Source: Bradyrhizobium sp. KBS0727 (lineage in GTDB: Bacteria > Pseudomonadota > Alphaproteobacteria > Rhizobiales > Xanthobacteraceae). From it: 64,000 nucleotides of DNA. Shown one piece after another: positions 54,780 through 63,916 of the stretch. Where the stretch lies: the NCBI RefSeq assembly GCF_005937885.2, contig NZ_CP042176.1, forward strand, positions 7,125,501 through 7,189,500, given 5' to 3'. Below the pieces are notes generated by a model that searched no databases, was not told the DNA's origin, and saw only the letters and a program-made list of their open reading frames with translations. Position numbers and translations under genes: made by a program. Position 1 is the first letter of the stretch. Each line of letters starts with the position of its first letter.

Positions 54780-55460
54780 ATGCACGGGACATTCAGCGTT
54801 TCACACCAGATCGAGCCGGCGATTCTCTATTTCGGCACGCCTGTCGTTCTGATCGGCTCGAGCAATGAGGACGGCTCGTTCAACCTCGCGCCGATGTCGT
54901 CGGCATGGTGGGTCGGCTGGCGCTGCATGCTGGGGCTCGCGCGCAATTCCAAGACCACCGAGAACATGATTCGCACAGGCGAATGCGTCCTCAATTTGCC
55001 ATCGGCCGCCCTGGTCGGCGCGGTTAATCGGCTGGCGCGCACCACCGGTTCGGATCCGGTGCCGCCAGGCAAGACGATGCGCGGTTATCGGTATGAACGC
55101 CACAAGTTCGGCCTTTGCGGCCTGACGCCGGTGCCTGGCGACACGGTTGCCGCGCCGCGCGCGCTGGAATGCCCGGTGCAGATCGAGGCCAGGATCGCCC
55201 AGGTCCACGAGATGGCGCAGGAGGATGCCGTCTGGCGTGGAAATCTCACCGCGATCGAGGTGCGCGTGACCCGCGTGCATGCGCATGCGGGCCTGATGAT
55301 GGCGGGCGAGCCCAACCGGATCGACCCCGACAAATGGCGCCCGCTGATCATGAGCTTTCAGCAATTCTACGGGCTGACGCCGGACAAACTGCAACGTTCC
55401 GAACTCGGACAGATTCCGGAAGCGATGTACAAGCCGCCGGGCTGGAAGCCGGCCGCCTAA
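54780..55460 (+). CDS. flavin reductase-like domain protein
   Basis: The product is 226 residues from the ATG at 54780, set by GAGGAG upstream. The flavin-reductase pattern is present: YFGTPVVLIGSSNEDGSFNL at about 16-35 and APMSSAWWVGWRCMLGLARN at about 36-55. These proteins bind FMN and reduce it or act in flavin-dependent oxygenase pairs. It is convergent with an EamA gene, whose 3' end overlaps by four bases. Confidence 0.9.
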   Translation: MHGTFSVSHQIEPAILYFGTPVVLIGSSNEDGSFNLAPMSSAWWVGWRCMLGLARNSKTTENMIRTGECVLNLPSAALVGAVNRLARTTGSDPVPPGKTMRGYRYERHKFGLCGLTPVPGDTVAAPRALECPVQIEARIAQVHEMAQEDAVWRGNLTAIEVRVTRVHAHAGLMMAGEPNRIDPDKWRPLIMSFQQFYGLTPDKLQRSELGQIPEAMYKPPGWKPAA

Positions 55461-56329
55461 GGCATCCTCCAGACCATATCCCTGGCTGCGATCAGGCCGC
55501 CGCCGGCAATCAGCACCGCGGCGATGGCGAGTGTGGCGCTCGGCTTGGCATAGCCCGCCAGAATCAGGAACGTCGTCGAGAGCAGCGGTGTTGCGTAGGA
55601 GGCGGCGCCCAGCACACGGATATCGCCGCGTTTCATGCCGATATCCCAGACAAAGAAGGCGGCGCCCACCGGGCCGACGCCGAGTGCGATAATCGCCAGC
55701 CACTGCCCGACCGTATCCGGCCAGACGGTGGTCTCGACCGCGCCATGGACGAGGGCCGCGAGCAGCGCGGTCACCAGACAGAAGCCGGCAACCGCATCGG
55801 TCGGCACGGCCTTGAGTTTGCGCGACATCACCGAATAGGCCGCCCACACGAAGGCGGCGACGAAGGCCGCGGCAAGGCCCGGGATCTGGCCCGGCGCGAA
55901 GCCGCGGCCGCCGTTACCCGCGAACAGCAAAACCGTGCCGGCCAACCCGAGCAACGCGCCGATGACGTGATGCGGCGCCAGTCGCTCGCCCGGCAACAGT
56001 GCCGAGAACAGCACGATCAATAGCGGCCACAGGTAATTCAAAAGACCGGCCTCGGCCGGCGGCGCGAAGCGCAGCGCGAGAAAATACAGCGCGTGATAGC
56101 CGAACAGTCCGCCGACGCCGACAACCCAGGCCGTCAACGGCTGTCGCAAACTTGCCAAGGCCGATGGCCGCCAGATCCAGCTTGAGAAAGCGACCGCGGC
56201 GCCGATCGCAAACGTCATGGCGGCCAACTGGAACGCTGGAATCTTCCCGGTCGCAACCGTCAGAACCGACAGCAGCGACCACATCAGGATCGCGGTCAGT
56301 CCGATCAGCGTGGCGGTGCGGGAGGTCAT
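55457..56329 (-). CDS. EamA family transporter
   Basis: The product is 290 residues from the ATG at 56329 (MTSRTATLIGLTAILMW). Ten transmembrane segments in two EamA repeats are visible, with PAEAGLLNYLWPLLIVLFSA and ASYATPLLSTTFLILAGYAK as conserved ends; the block resembles aromatic amino-acid exporters of the YddG type. The earlier in-frame ATG overlaps a repeat and was not used. Confidence 0.9.
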   Translation of the reverse strand: MTSRTATLIGLTAILMWSLLSVLTVATGKIPAFQLAAMTFAIGAAVAFSSWIWRPSALASLRQPLTAWVVGVGGLFGYHALYFLALRFAPPAEAGLLNYLWPLLIVLFSALLPGERLAPHHVIGALLGLAGTVLLFAGNGGRGFAPGQIPGLAAAFVAAFVWAAYSVMSRKLKAVPTDAVAGFCLVTALLAALVHGAVETTVWPDTVGQWLAIIALGVGPVGAAFFVWDIGMKRGDIRVLGAASYATPLLSTTFLILAGYAKPSATLAIAAVLIAGGGLIAARDMVWRMP

Positions 56330-56358
56330 GGCTTCAGGCAATGGTCGAGTTTCTCTTG

Positions 56359-56485
56359 CGTCATGGCCGGGCATAACCATCTGCTTTGCGCAGATGCGTA
56401 CACTTGTCTGCAGTCGCGGCCATCCACGGATTTCCTGCCGATGGTTCTAAAGACGTGGATGCCCGGCACAAGGCCGGGCATGACG
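56359..56485. repeat. palindromic intergenic repeat (family D), second copy
   Basis: CGTCATGGCCGGGCATAACC, then ACTTGTCTGCAGTCGCGGCC and GACGTGGATGCCCGGCACAA, ending AAGGCCGGGCATGACG. It shares modules with 36666-36760 and 59590-59726. Confidence 0.8.
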
Positions 56486-56529
56486 ACTTTCTAACATCGC
56501 TCGCGAGCCTGATCGGCGACTAACGCCGA

Positions 56530-57255
56530 TCACACCATGTACTGGCCGCCATTGATCGTCATGGTCGAGCCGGTAATGCCGCCGGCTTCGTCGGCGGCGA
56601 GGAACACCACCGCGCGGGCGATTTCCTCGGGCTCGCCGAGGCGATTGACCGGGATCAGCGGCAGGATGCTCTTTTCCAGCACTTCCTTCGGCACCGCCTG
56701 CACCATTTCGGTGTTGATGTAGCCGGGGCAGATCGCATTCACCGTGATGCCGCCCTTGGCATTCTCCAGCGCCAACGCCTTGGTGAAGCCGATATCGCCG
56801 GCCTTGGCGGCCGAATAATTCACCTGACCGAACTGGCCCTTCTGGCCGTTGATCGAGGAGATGTTGATGACACGGCCGAATTTGCGGGCCCGCATGCCTT
56901 CGATCACCTGACGCGTCATATTGAACAGCGAGCCGAGATTGGTGTTGATGACCGCGTTCCACTGATCGAGCGTCATCTTGTGGAAAGCGCCGTCCTTGGT
57001 GATGCCGGCATTGTTGATAAGCACATCGACCGGACCGATGTCCGCCTCGACCTTCTTGACGCCCGCGGCACAGGCGTCGAACGAGCTGACGTCCCATTTG
57101 TAGACGGGGATGCCGGTATCGGCCTTGAACTTCTCGGCCGCAGCGTCGTTGCCGGCGTAACTTGCCGCAACCTTGTAGCCCGACACCTTCAGCGCCTTGC
57201 TGATCGCCGCACCGATGCCTCGCGTACCCCCCGTAACCAATGCAACACGTGCCAT
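56530..57255 (-). CDS. phaB: acetoacetyl-CoA reductase
   Basis: The product is 241 residues; AAGGAGGATTACGAC lies upstream of the ATG at 57255. The short-chain dehydrogenase motifs are TGGTRGIG (8-15), NNAG (81-84) and Tyr147-SAA-Lys151. INGQKGQFGQVNYSAAK is diagnostic of PhaB. It reduces acetoacetyl-CoA to (R)-3-hydroxybutyryl-CoA with NADPH for polyhydroxybutyrate. It lies 206 bases after phaA, with a hairpin between them. Confidence 0.97.
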   Translation of the reverse strand: MARVALVTGGTRGIGAAISKALKVSGYKVAASYAGNDAAAEKFKADTGIPVYKWDVSSFDACAAGVKKVEADIGPVDVLINNAGITKDGAFHKMTLDQWNAVINTNLGSLFNMTRQVIEGMRARKFGRVINISSINGQKGQFGQVNYSAAKAGDIGFTKALALENAKGGITVNAICPGYINTEMVQAVPKEVLEKSILPLIPVNRLGEPEEIARAVVFLAADEAGGITGSTMTINGGQYMV

Positions 57256-57363
57256 GTCGTAATCCTCCTTGGTGGCCTCTTCTTAAACGCCGGAATTATC
57301 CCGGTCTTCTCACGAAGTTCAATTCTGGGATTTGAAGCGTTCTCGCGAACACTCCAGAGATGA

Positions 57364-57390
57364 AAATGCCCGGCGCGAGACCGGGCATTT
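57364..57390 (-). terminator. hairpin with T-run between phaA and phaB
   Basis: AAATGCCCGG-loop-CCGGGCATTT is a perfect 10-base stem. On the minus strand it is followed by TTC after a short T-run. It lies after phaA and before phaB, so it can end or attenuate the transcript entering phaB. Confidence 0.65.
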
Positions 57391-57461
57391 CAACGTTATC
57401 GATTCGAGCCGAAGTTGACAGATGATCTTTTCATCATTCAACCAGTCAACCTGCCTTCAGT

Positions 57462-58640
57462 TCAGTCGCGTGCGATGCACATCGCGATGCCCATGCCGCC
57501 GCCAATGCACAGCGTGGCGAGGCCCTTCTTGGCGTCGCGCTTCTGCATCTCGTGCAGCAGCGTCACCAGCACGCGCGCGCCGGAAGCGCCGACCGGATGA
57601 CCGATCGCGATCGCGCCGCCGTTGACGTTGACCTTGGACGTATCCCAGCCGAGGTCCTTGTTGACCGCGCAGGCCTGCGCGGCGAAGGCCTCGTTGGCCT
57701 CGATCAGATCGAGGTCGCCGATGTTCCAGCCGGCCTTCTTCAGCGCGGCGCGCGAAGCCGGGATCGGGCCGGTGCCCATGATCTTGGGATCGACGCCGGC
57801 TTGGCCCCACGAGACGATGCGGCCGAGCACCTTCTTGCCTTCCTTGGCGGCCTGCTTGGCGGTCATCAGCACCACGGCGGCGGCGCCGTCATTGATGCCC
57901 GACGCGCTGCCGGCGGTGACGGTACCGTCCTTCTCGAAGGCCGGCTTCAGCTTGGCCATCGCGTCGACGGTCGCACCATGGCGCGGATATTCGTCGTCGC
58001 TGACGATGATGTCGCCCTTGCGGCTCTTGATGGTGACGGGGACGATCTCGTCCTTGAACTTGCCGGCCTTCTGCGCCGCCTCGGCCTTGTTCTGCGAGTG
58101 GACCGCGAATTCGTCCTGCTGCGCCCGGGTGATCTGGTACTGGCGGGCGACGTTCTCGGCGGTGTTGCCCATGTGGTAGCCGTTGAAGGCATCCCAGAGG
58201 CCGTCCTTGATCATGGTGTCGACCATTTCGAAGGCGCCCATCTTGACGCCGCCGCGCAGATACTGGGCGTGCGGGGCCATGCTCATGGATTCCTGGCCGC
58301 CGGCCACGACGATTTCGGAATCGCCGTTGAGCAGCGCCTGATAGCCCAGCGCGACGGTGCGCAGGCCGCTTCCGCAGAGCTGGTTGACGCCCCAGGCCGG
58401 GCTCTCGACCGGGATGCCGGCCGCGATCGAGGCCTGGCGGGCCGGGTTCTGGCCCTGCGCCGCGGTCAGGATCTGGCCCATGATGACTTCGGAGACCCGA
58501 CCCGGCTCGATGCCGGCCCGCTCCAGCGCCGCCTTGATGGCGATCGCGCCGAGGTCGTGCGCCGGGGTGGTGGCGAACGCGCCGTTGAAACTGCCGACCG
58601 GGGTGCGGGCGGCGCTGACGATGACGACATCGTCTGACAT
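57462..58640 (-). CDS. phaA: acetyl-CoA acetyltransferase (beta-ketothiolase)
   Basis: The product is 392 residues. Two ATGs lie two codons apart (58646 and 58640); the GGAG of AAAGGAGATGTCC is six bases before the second, so 58640 is preferred (MSDDVVIVSAART). The nucleophile is Cys89 in NQLCGSG, with His in NGGAIAIGHPVGASG and the second Cys in LCIGGGMG. It condenses two acetyl-CoA to acetoacetyl-CoA, the first step of PHB synthesis. phaR is divergent beyond about 315 bases. Confidence 0.97.
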   Translation of the reverse strand: MSDDVVIVSAARTPVGSFNGAFATTPAHDLGAIAIKAALERAGIEPGRVSEVIMGQILTAAQGQNPARQASIAAGIPVESPAWGVNQLCGSGLRTVALGYQALLNGDSEIVVAGGQESMSMAPHAQYLRGGVKMGAFEMVDTMIKDGLWDAFNGYHMGNTAENVARQYQITRAQQDEFAVHSQNKAEAAQKAGKFKDEIVPVTIKSRKGDIIVSDDEYPRHGATVDAMAKLKPAFEKDGTVTAGSASGINDGAAAVVLMTAKQAAKEGKKVLGRIVSWGQAGVDPKIMGTGPIPASRAALKKAGWNIGDLDLIEANEAFAAQACAVNKDLGWDTSKVNVNGGAIAIGHPVGASGARVLVTLLHEMQKRDAKKGLATLCIGGGMGIAMCIARD

Positions 58641-58955
58641 GGACATCTCCTTTGACGTTTTGGGGCTTGAGGTTTCTCGACGGCGGGCGGCCGGATGGCG
58701 GGCCTGTCTCTTGGGCCCATCCTGTTAACCTCGGCATGATGTGTCAATCGGCCTGAGAGCAAAATCCCGCCGCGGCGCATTCAAAATAGCGCGCTTGGCG
58801 GTTTCCCGAGCAGCCTCCATGCCTTGGAATTAACCGTGCCGCACAAAACGGTAGCCGAACCCCGTTGAAAATGCTTACTTTGCTGCGTTGCGCTGCTCGT
58901 CTGCCCGTCGGCGAAGCCGTCGGGTTCCCCGCTCTCGGTGTTGATGTGTGAGCCC
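58641..58955. promoter_or_regulatory. divergent phaA/phaR control region
   Basis: About 315 bases between divergent starts. On the minus strand TTGACA (58747-58742) is an exact -35 with a weak CAGGAT 17 bases on. The rest shows no ORF with a family match. In relatives PhaR binds near phaR and phasin genes; I could not identify a site here. Confidence 0.35.
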
Positions 58956-59555
58956 ATGGCAAAGTCAGACCAACCTACAACGATCAAAAAATACGCCAAC
59001 CGGCGGCTCTATAATACCGGCACCAGCACCTATGTGACGCTCGAGGATCTCGCAGCGATGGTGAAGGATGGCGAGGACTTTCTCGTCTATGACGCCAAGA
59101 CCGGTGACGACATCACGCGCTCGGTGCTGGCGCAGATCATCTTCGAACAGGAAAACAAGGCCGGCCAGAATCTGCTGCCGACCACTTTCCTGCGCCAATT
59201 GATCCGCTTCTACGGCGACAGCATGCAGATGGTGGTGCCGAAATATCTCGAACAGTCGATCGACACGCTGACGCGCGAGCAGGAAAAATTCCGCAAGCAG
59301 CTCACCAACACCTTCAGCGGAACGCCGTTCGCACCGCTTGAAGAGCACGTGCGCCGCAATATGGAATTGTTCCAGCAGACGTTCGCGATGTTCAAGCCGT
59401 TCGTGCCGCCGCGCGCCGGATCGGCCGCGCCCGAACCGGAGAAGGCGCCGGAGCCCGCGGCCAACGAAGACAACATCGACGACCTTCGTCGCCAGATGAA
59501 GGACATGCAGGACCGTCTCGAGCGCATGTCGAAAGAGCCGAAGAAGGAAGAGTAG
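58956..59555 (+). CDS. phaR: polyhydroxyalkanoate synthesis repressor PhaR
   Basis: The product is 199 residues from the ATG at 58956 (MAKSDQPTTIKKYANRRLYN); an earlier ATG at 58944 and GTG at 58938 are in frame. The N-terminal DNA-binding domain (about 6-65, KKYANRRLYNTGTSTYVTLE) is followed by the PHB-accumulation domain (FLRQLIRFYGDSMQMVVPKY) and an acidic coiled tail (DDLRRQMKDMQDRLERMSKE). It senses PHB and represses granule genes. Near phaA/phaB. Confidence 0.95.
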   Translation: MAKSDQPTTIKKYANRRLYNTGTSTYVTLEDLAAMVKDGEDFLVYDAKTGDDITRSVLAQIIFEQENKAGQNLLPTTFLRQLIRFYGDSMQMVVPKYLEQSIDTLTREQEKFRKQLTNTFSGTPFAPLEEHVRRNMELFQQTFAMFKPFVPPRAGSAAPEPEKAPEPAANEDNIDDLRRQMKDMQDRLERMSKEPKKEE

Positions 59556-59589
59556 GACTCTTTCTCGCCCGCTGCTTTCATTTTATTTG

Positions 59590-59726
59590 CGTCATGGCCG
59601 GGTGTAGTAGTCTGCTTTACGCAGACTACGTAAACTTGTCTGCGCTCCCGGCCATCCACGTTTTTGGAGCTGTGAGTTCGAAGGGATGCCGGGCACATCC
59701 AGCGCGAAGACGCGCCCGGGCACGAC
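59590..59726. repeat. palindromic intergenic repeat (family D), third copy
   Basis: CGTCATGGCCGGGTGTAGTA, then CTGCTTTACGCAGACTACGT with its own stem, TGTCTGCGCTCCCGGCCATC, and an ending CGCCCGGGCACGACA. It follows phaR. Confidence 0.75.
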
Positions 59727-59751
59727 AATCACTACTGCTTTTCGATTTAGT

Positions 59752-61443
59752 CTAACTCACCGCCGGCAACGCCGTATCGGCTGCCACGCTCCAGGGCCGC
59801 TGCGGCGACGCAAGGCCGATCAGACGGCCCTGGATGTAGTCGCAGCCCCATTCGCGCAGCATGACCGCGGCTTCCTCGTCCTGCACCCATTCCGCCACCG
59901 TCTTGATCTGCAGCCGGCGGGCAAGGTCGATCAGCGTCTGCACGAAGGCGCGATCGTCGGCCGAGCGCGCGATGTTCTGCACGAAGGCGCCATCGATCTT
60001 GACGATGTCGACGCCGAGCTTGCGCAGATTGCGGAACGAGGTGTAGCCGGCGCCGAAATCGTCGATCGCGATCCGGCTGCCGAATCGCTTGAGGCGGGTG
60101 ATGAAGCCCCTGATCTCGTCGATATCCTGGATCGCGACGGTTTCGGTGATCTCGACGATCAGCCGCTCGCCGACGCCGGGATGCGCCTGCATCAGCGATT
60201 CGATTCCGGTCCACCAGTCTGGATCCATCGTGGTGTCGGGCGAGATGTTGAGGCTGAGCTGAACGTTCGGTGCGGCCGCGAGTTCGGCAACCGCGAGTTC
60301 GAGCACGCGATGATCGACCAGACGAATGAGACCCAGCCGCTCCGCGACCGGAACGATATCGGGGGCCAGCAGCGCCCGGCCGTCGTCCTGCTCCATCCGC
60401 ACCAGGCATTCATAGAACGCCGGCTGCCGCGAGCGCGCTTCCACCACCGGTTCGAACGCGGTGACGATCCGGCGCTCGTTCAGCGCGGTCACGATCTCGT
60501 CGGTGACGCGAATGTTGACGCGGCGCTGGGCGTCACGCTCGACATTCGGACGCCACAGCGAGAACGATCCGGCGCGCCGGCGCTTGGCGGCATCGAGCGT
60601 TTCCTGGGCGCGGTTGACGGCCTCGTCGGCATTGCGCGCATAACGCGGCACGCTGATCGCGCCGATCGATGCCGTCACCGACACCGGCCCGGACACGGTC
60701 GGCACCACCTCGTCGCGGATGCCGGCGAGAAAGCGCTCGGCCGCGACATTGGTGTCGTCGACGGTGCAGTTGCGCAGGATCAGCCCGAATTTGTTGCCGG
60801 AGAATCGTCCGAGCACGTCGCCGCCGCGCAGCCGCGCCCGAATCCGTTTGCCCACTTCGGCGATCACGGCGTCCGCCACGTCGAAGCCGAAGGCATCATT
60901 GACGCGCGCCAGATGATCGATCCCGATCAGCATGAAAGCGCAGGACGCACGCGAGCGTGTGACTTCCTCGATCGCTTCGGCCAGCGAGGCGATCAGGTGG
61001 GTGCGATTGAGTTCGCCGGTGAGCGGATCGTTCCGCGACAGCCTCATGAGCTGCTCGTCGCGGGCGTGGCGCTCGTTGTCGACGCGGACGACGCCTTGCG
61101 CGCGCGCCGGCCTGCCGTCGGGCCCTGCGAACCAGCAGCCGGTTTCCTCGATCCAGATCACGGGCGCCGACATCGAGGTCCGCACGCCATATTCGATCCG
61201 GTAGGCGACCGCTTCCCCGCTCCGCGGCGGCGCCGACTGGCCGAGCGCGTCCGACCGGATCGAGCGCACAGGCTCGATCAGCCTGGCGAACTCGGTGGCG
61301 CTGGTAAGCGCCTGCAGCGGAACATCGGTGAATACGGCGACGGCGTTGTCGCTCCAGGCGATGGTGTCGGCCGCGATATCCCAGACGAACGCCGCCTGTC
61401 CAAGCGAGGCAAGGATGCTGGCAGCTTGCGGCACAGGGGGCAT
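59752..61443 (-). CDS. PAS-like/degenerate-GGDEF/EAL protein (probable c-di-GMP phosphodiesterase)
   Basis: The product is 563 residues; GAGG seven bases upstream sets the ATG at 61443. Residues 1-120 look PAS-like. The GGDEF domain (about 125-300) has SGNKF at 215-219 in place of GGDEF, so cyclase activity is unlikely. The EAL domain (about 312-550) is read as E345-C-L, N399, E431/E434, D461-D462 in IDDFGAGYTSF, K482 and E518, which keeps the metal and catalytic set. The likely net activity is c-di-GMP hydrolysis, with the degenerate GGDEF as a possible GTP sensor. No signal peptide. It ends the region after phaR. Confidence 0.88.
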   Translation of the reverse strand: MPPVPQAASILASLGQAAFVWDIAADTIAWSDNAVAVFTDVPLQALTSATEFARLIEPVRSIRSDALGQSAPPRSGEAVAYRIEYGVRTSMSAPVIWIEETGCWFAGPDGRPARAQGVVRVDNERHARDEQLMRLSRNDPLTGELNRTHLIASLAEAIEEVTRSRASCAFMLIGIDHLARVNDAFGFDVADAVIAEVGKRIRARLRGGDVLGRFSGNKFGLILRNCTVDDTNVAAERFLAGIRDEVVPTVSGPVSVTASIGAISVPRYARNADEAVNRAQETLDAAKRRRAGSFSLWRPNVERDAQRRVNIRVTDEIVTALNERRIVTAFEPVVEARSRQPAFYECLVRMEQDDGRALLAPDIVPVAERLGLIRLVDHRVLELAVAELAAAPNVQLSLNISPDTTMDPDWWTGIESLMQAHPGVGERLIVEITETVAIQDIDEIRGFITRLKRFGSRIAIDDFGAGYTSFRNLRKLGVDIVKIDGAFVQNIARSADDRAFVQTLIDLARRLQIKTVAEWVQDEEAAVMLREWGCDYIQGRLIGLASPQRPWSVAADTALPAVS

Positions 61444-62002
61444 CAGATCGCCTCGATTCGGGACATCGCCGGATGATTCCCGCACAAGAGGATAGAGGTT
61501 GTTTCGAATCAGAGGCTAGGCAAAGTTCATAAACAATCCGGAAACCACGTTTCACGGCAGTCCCGGACCTTCCGGGAACCAGCAACCACCGACCGGCATA
61601 GGCCTTGCGAGGCAAGGATCGCAGCGGGGCGTAACGTCCCAAAACGTGACAGTTAACCGGTTACGGTGTGCGATGCTGGATGTCGATCGATCAGAACAGA
61701 CGCTGGACGGCGAGGTATTGAGCCCCGACGAACCCGGCTGCGTCGAGCTGGTGCCGGTGACCCCATCCGTGCACTGGATGCCGAAACGCCCCATCAGCCG
61801 GCCTGACTCGGGCTTTGTTACCCATTTGATCGCGACCGCGGCGCAGGCGCCGCAGACCCGCACCCTGCGGCGAGGCTCGCTGGCCGAAGCACAGACGGCC
61901 TACGGCGCCCGTCAGGTCCCGCGCCATGGCATAGGCTTCCGGACGCGGCAGGTCGTGTAGATCAAGCCGGCCAAGTCTTTTGCCAAGTCTTTTCGAGAGC
62001 GC
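61444..62002. other. intergenic, no gene seen
   Basis: Open frames on both strands here have no start with a ribosome site and no family resemblance. A perfect palindrome TAACCGGTTA lies at 61654-61663 and could be an operator. The last part leads into the membrane-protein gene on the minus strand. Confidence 0.35.
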
Positions 62003-62638
62003 TCAGCGCTGCGGAGTGTCCGGCGACGGATGCGAACCGCTGCCCGGCTGCAGTCCCGGTGACGGGATTTCCGGCGATGCCACATGCGGCGCGGCGGCCG
62101 GTTGCGCCGATGTCGGCTCGGGATGATCGACCAGCACGGCTTCGGCGACCGAGGCCGCCGCGGGCGACGACGGCGCAGGCGCGGGCGCGGGATCGAATTG
62201 GGGTTCGGCTGCCGGCGCCGCGGCCTTTCCGGCGTTCTTCCTTGAGACCGCGGGCGCAGCCGCTACAACGACTCTGCGCCGCGTGCGCAGCGCGAGGCCG
62301 GAGAGGAAATCCACCATCGACAGCGCGACCAGCAGGAAATAGGTCGAGGTGCCGAATTTAGGCCACAGCACGAATTCGGCCGCGGCCGCGCCGAATACGA
62401 TCAGCGACAACAAATGGTCGGTCAGATATTTCGCACCGGGGCGGGCGCCTTTGATGACTTCGCACATCAAGAGCAGGATGCCGAGCGCGAGCAGCACGTC
62501 GCTCAGCGTCAGCGGCCATTCGGTGCCCGACATCAACGCCAGCTTCACCAGCGGATCCGTGAAGGACACGCCGGGCATCAGGAAGACGATGATGTTGTAG
62601 ATCGCGAGCGGAATCAGAAGTAGCGGAAAACCGACCAT
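62003..62638 (-). CDS. hypothetical membrane protein with Pro/Ala-rich tail
   Basis: The product is 211 residues from the ATG at 62638. Four hydrophobic segments (about 3-20, 43-60, 75-92, 97-112) are followed by RTRRRVVV and a 90-residue Ala/Pro/Ser tail. I recognise the pattern from Bradyrhizobium hypotheticals but know no function. It is upstream of no obvious partner; rpmF is on the same strand 178 bases upstream. Confidence 0.8.
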   Translation of the reverse strand: MVGFPLLLIPLAIYNIIVFLMPGVSFTDPLVKLALMSGTEWPLTLSDVLLALGILLLMCEVIKGARPGAKYLTDHLLSLIVFGAAAAEFVLWPKFGTSTYFLLVALSMVDFLSGLALRTRRRVVVAAAPAVSRKNAGKAAAPAAEPQFDPAPAPAPSSPAAASVAEAVLVDHPEPTSAQPAAAPHVASPEIPSPGLQPGSGSHPSPDTPQR

Positions 62639-62813
62639 GGCGAGGCCTTGCTAGGAAAACCGGACCCGTCCCCGGGCGAAGCATCGCGCTTCGCCATCGG
62701 GAACCGTTACCCCACTCGTTGGCCGAATTCAGGCAGACGCCGCCATCGGCGGCGACTTATCCAATGCCCGATCAGGATTCCTCAGGCCGGAGCCCTGCTG
62801 GCTCGGTGCCCGC

Positions 62814-62999
62814 TCAGGATTCTTTCTTGGCCTTCAGAACCTGCCGGCCCTTGTACATGCCGGTCTTCAGGTCGAGGTGGTGCGGACGGCGCAGTTCGCC
62901 CGAATCCTTGTCCTCAGCATAGGTCGGCTTCTTCAGGGCGTCCGCCGAGCGGCGCATGCCACGCCGCGAGGGCGATGTTTTTCTTCTGGGAACGGCCAT
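62814..62999 (-). CDS. rpmF: 50S ribosomal protein L32
   Basis: The product is 61 residues, starting MAVPRRKTSPSRRGMRRSAD, the standard L32 opening. The middle has DSGELRRPHHLDLKTGMYKG; no CxxC Zn motif is present, which is normal for the alphaproteobacterial form. It is a large-subunit protein. mtgA lies upstream on the same strand. Confidence 0.97.
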   Translation of the reverse strand: MAVPRRKTSPSRRGMRRSADALKKPTYAEDKDSGELRRPHHLDLKTGMYKGRQVLKAKKES

Positions 63000-63151
63000 A
63001 ACGGTCCTCTAGGGGTGTTGTCGGAGGGCATCGTCCAGAGCCGGACCGCCCAGCGCGTGGCGCGGGCTGTGATGCCGATAAGGCCGCGCTTATAGAGGAT
63101 GGGCTGGCGTAAAGCTAGGCCAGGTTGCAGTTAAAACGGCCGAATATTGCC

Positions 63152-63916
63152 TCAAAATGCACGATTTTCGCTCCAGCAGCGCTGTAGCGCCGCCGCATTG
63201 GCCCGCGCCATATAGGTCCCGGCCAGACGGCGCACCCCCGGACCCGGATTGCGGGCGCTGCGCCGGATCGGGTTGGGCAGGATTGCCGCCAGCAAGGCCG
63301 CCTCCCGGGCCGACAGGGTCGCGGCCGAACGGCCGAACGCGTAAGCCGAGCCTGCTTCGGCCCCGAACTGCCCGGAGGGTCCGAGTTCGGCGATGTTGAG
63401 GTAGATCTCCAAAATCCTCGGCTTGGGCAGCACCAGGTCGATCCACAGCGCCAGCGGCAGCTCCAGCGCCTTGCGGACCATGCTGCGGCCCGGCCACAGG
63501 AACAGGTTCTTGGCAACCTGCTGGGTGATGGTCGAGCCGCCGCGCGTGACCTCGCCGTCCTCCGCGTCGTCCATGACGTCGCGCAGCGCGTCCCAGTCGA
63601 CCCCGTGATGACTGCAGAACTTGGCGTCCTCGGAGCCCACCACCGAACGCGGCAGGTAGGGTGAGATCGCGCCGAGACCGATCCATGGCCGCGACACCGG
63701 CGCGCCCTTGAGCCAGCGCCAGGCCATCAGCGTCGAGATCGGATGCCCGGTCCGATAGAACGGCGTCACCAGATACGGCAGCAACAGCGCCGCCAGCAGG
63801 ATCAGCCCCAGAATTCGGAAAATGCGCAAATTGGATATTTCCGGTTCAGCCCCGCCGGCGGGGCCGATCAACATGGCCCGCCGATCAATAGACCGCCACG
63901 CAAATGACATCTCCAT
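63152..63916 (-). CDS. mtgA: monofunctional peptidoglycan glycosyltransferase
   Basis: The product is 254 residues from an ATG at 63916; GTG at 63940 and ATGs at 63910 and 63874 are in frame, so the start is uncertain. A membrane anchor covers about 31-50 and the GT51 domain follows: SEDAKFCSHHGVDWDA with catalytic Glu96, GGSTITQQVAKNLFLWPGRS at 126-145, RKALELPLALWIDLVLPKPR-type and EIYLNIAELGPSGQFGAEAG blocks. It polymerises lipid II into glycan strands at the inner membrane. The 84 bases after it to the window end hold no gene that can be called. Confidence 0.93.
   Translation of the reverse strand: MEMSFAWRSIDRRAMLIGPAGGAEPEISNLRIFRILGLILLAALLLPYLVTPFYRTGHPISTLMAWRWLKGAPVSRPWIGLGAISPYLPRSVVGSEDAKFCSHHGVDWDALRDVMDDAEDGEVTRGGSTITQQVAKNLFLWPGRSMVRKALELPLALWIDLVLPKPRILEIYLNIAELGPSGQFGAEAGSAYAFGRSAATLSAREAALLAAILPNPIRRSARNPGPGVRRLAGTYMARANAAALQRCWSENRAF

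Noticed and set aside
59686..61476. A 596-codon plus-strand frame across the EAL gene.
   Set aside because: Antisense shadow; the minus strand has the EAL active-site residues.
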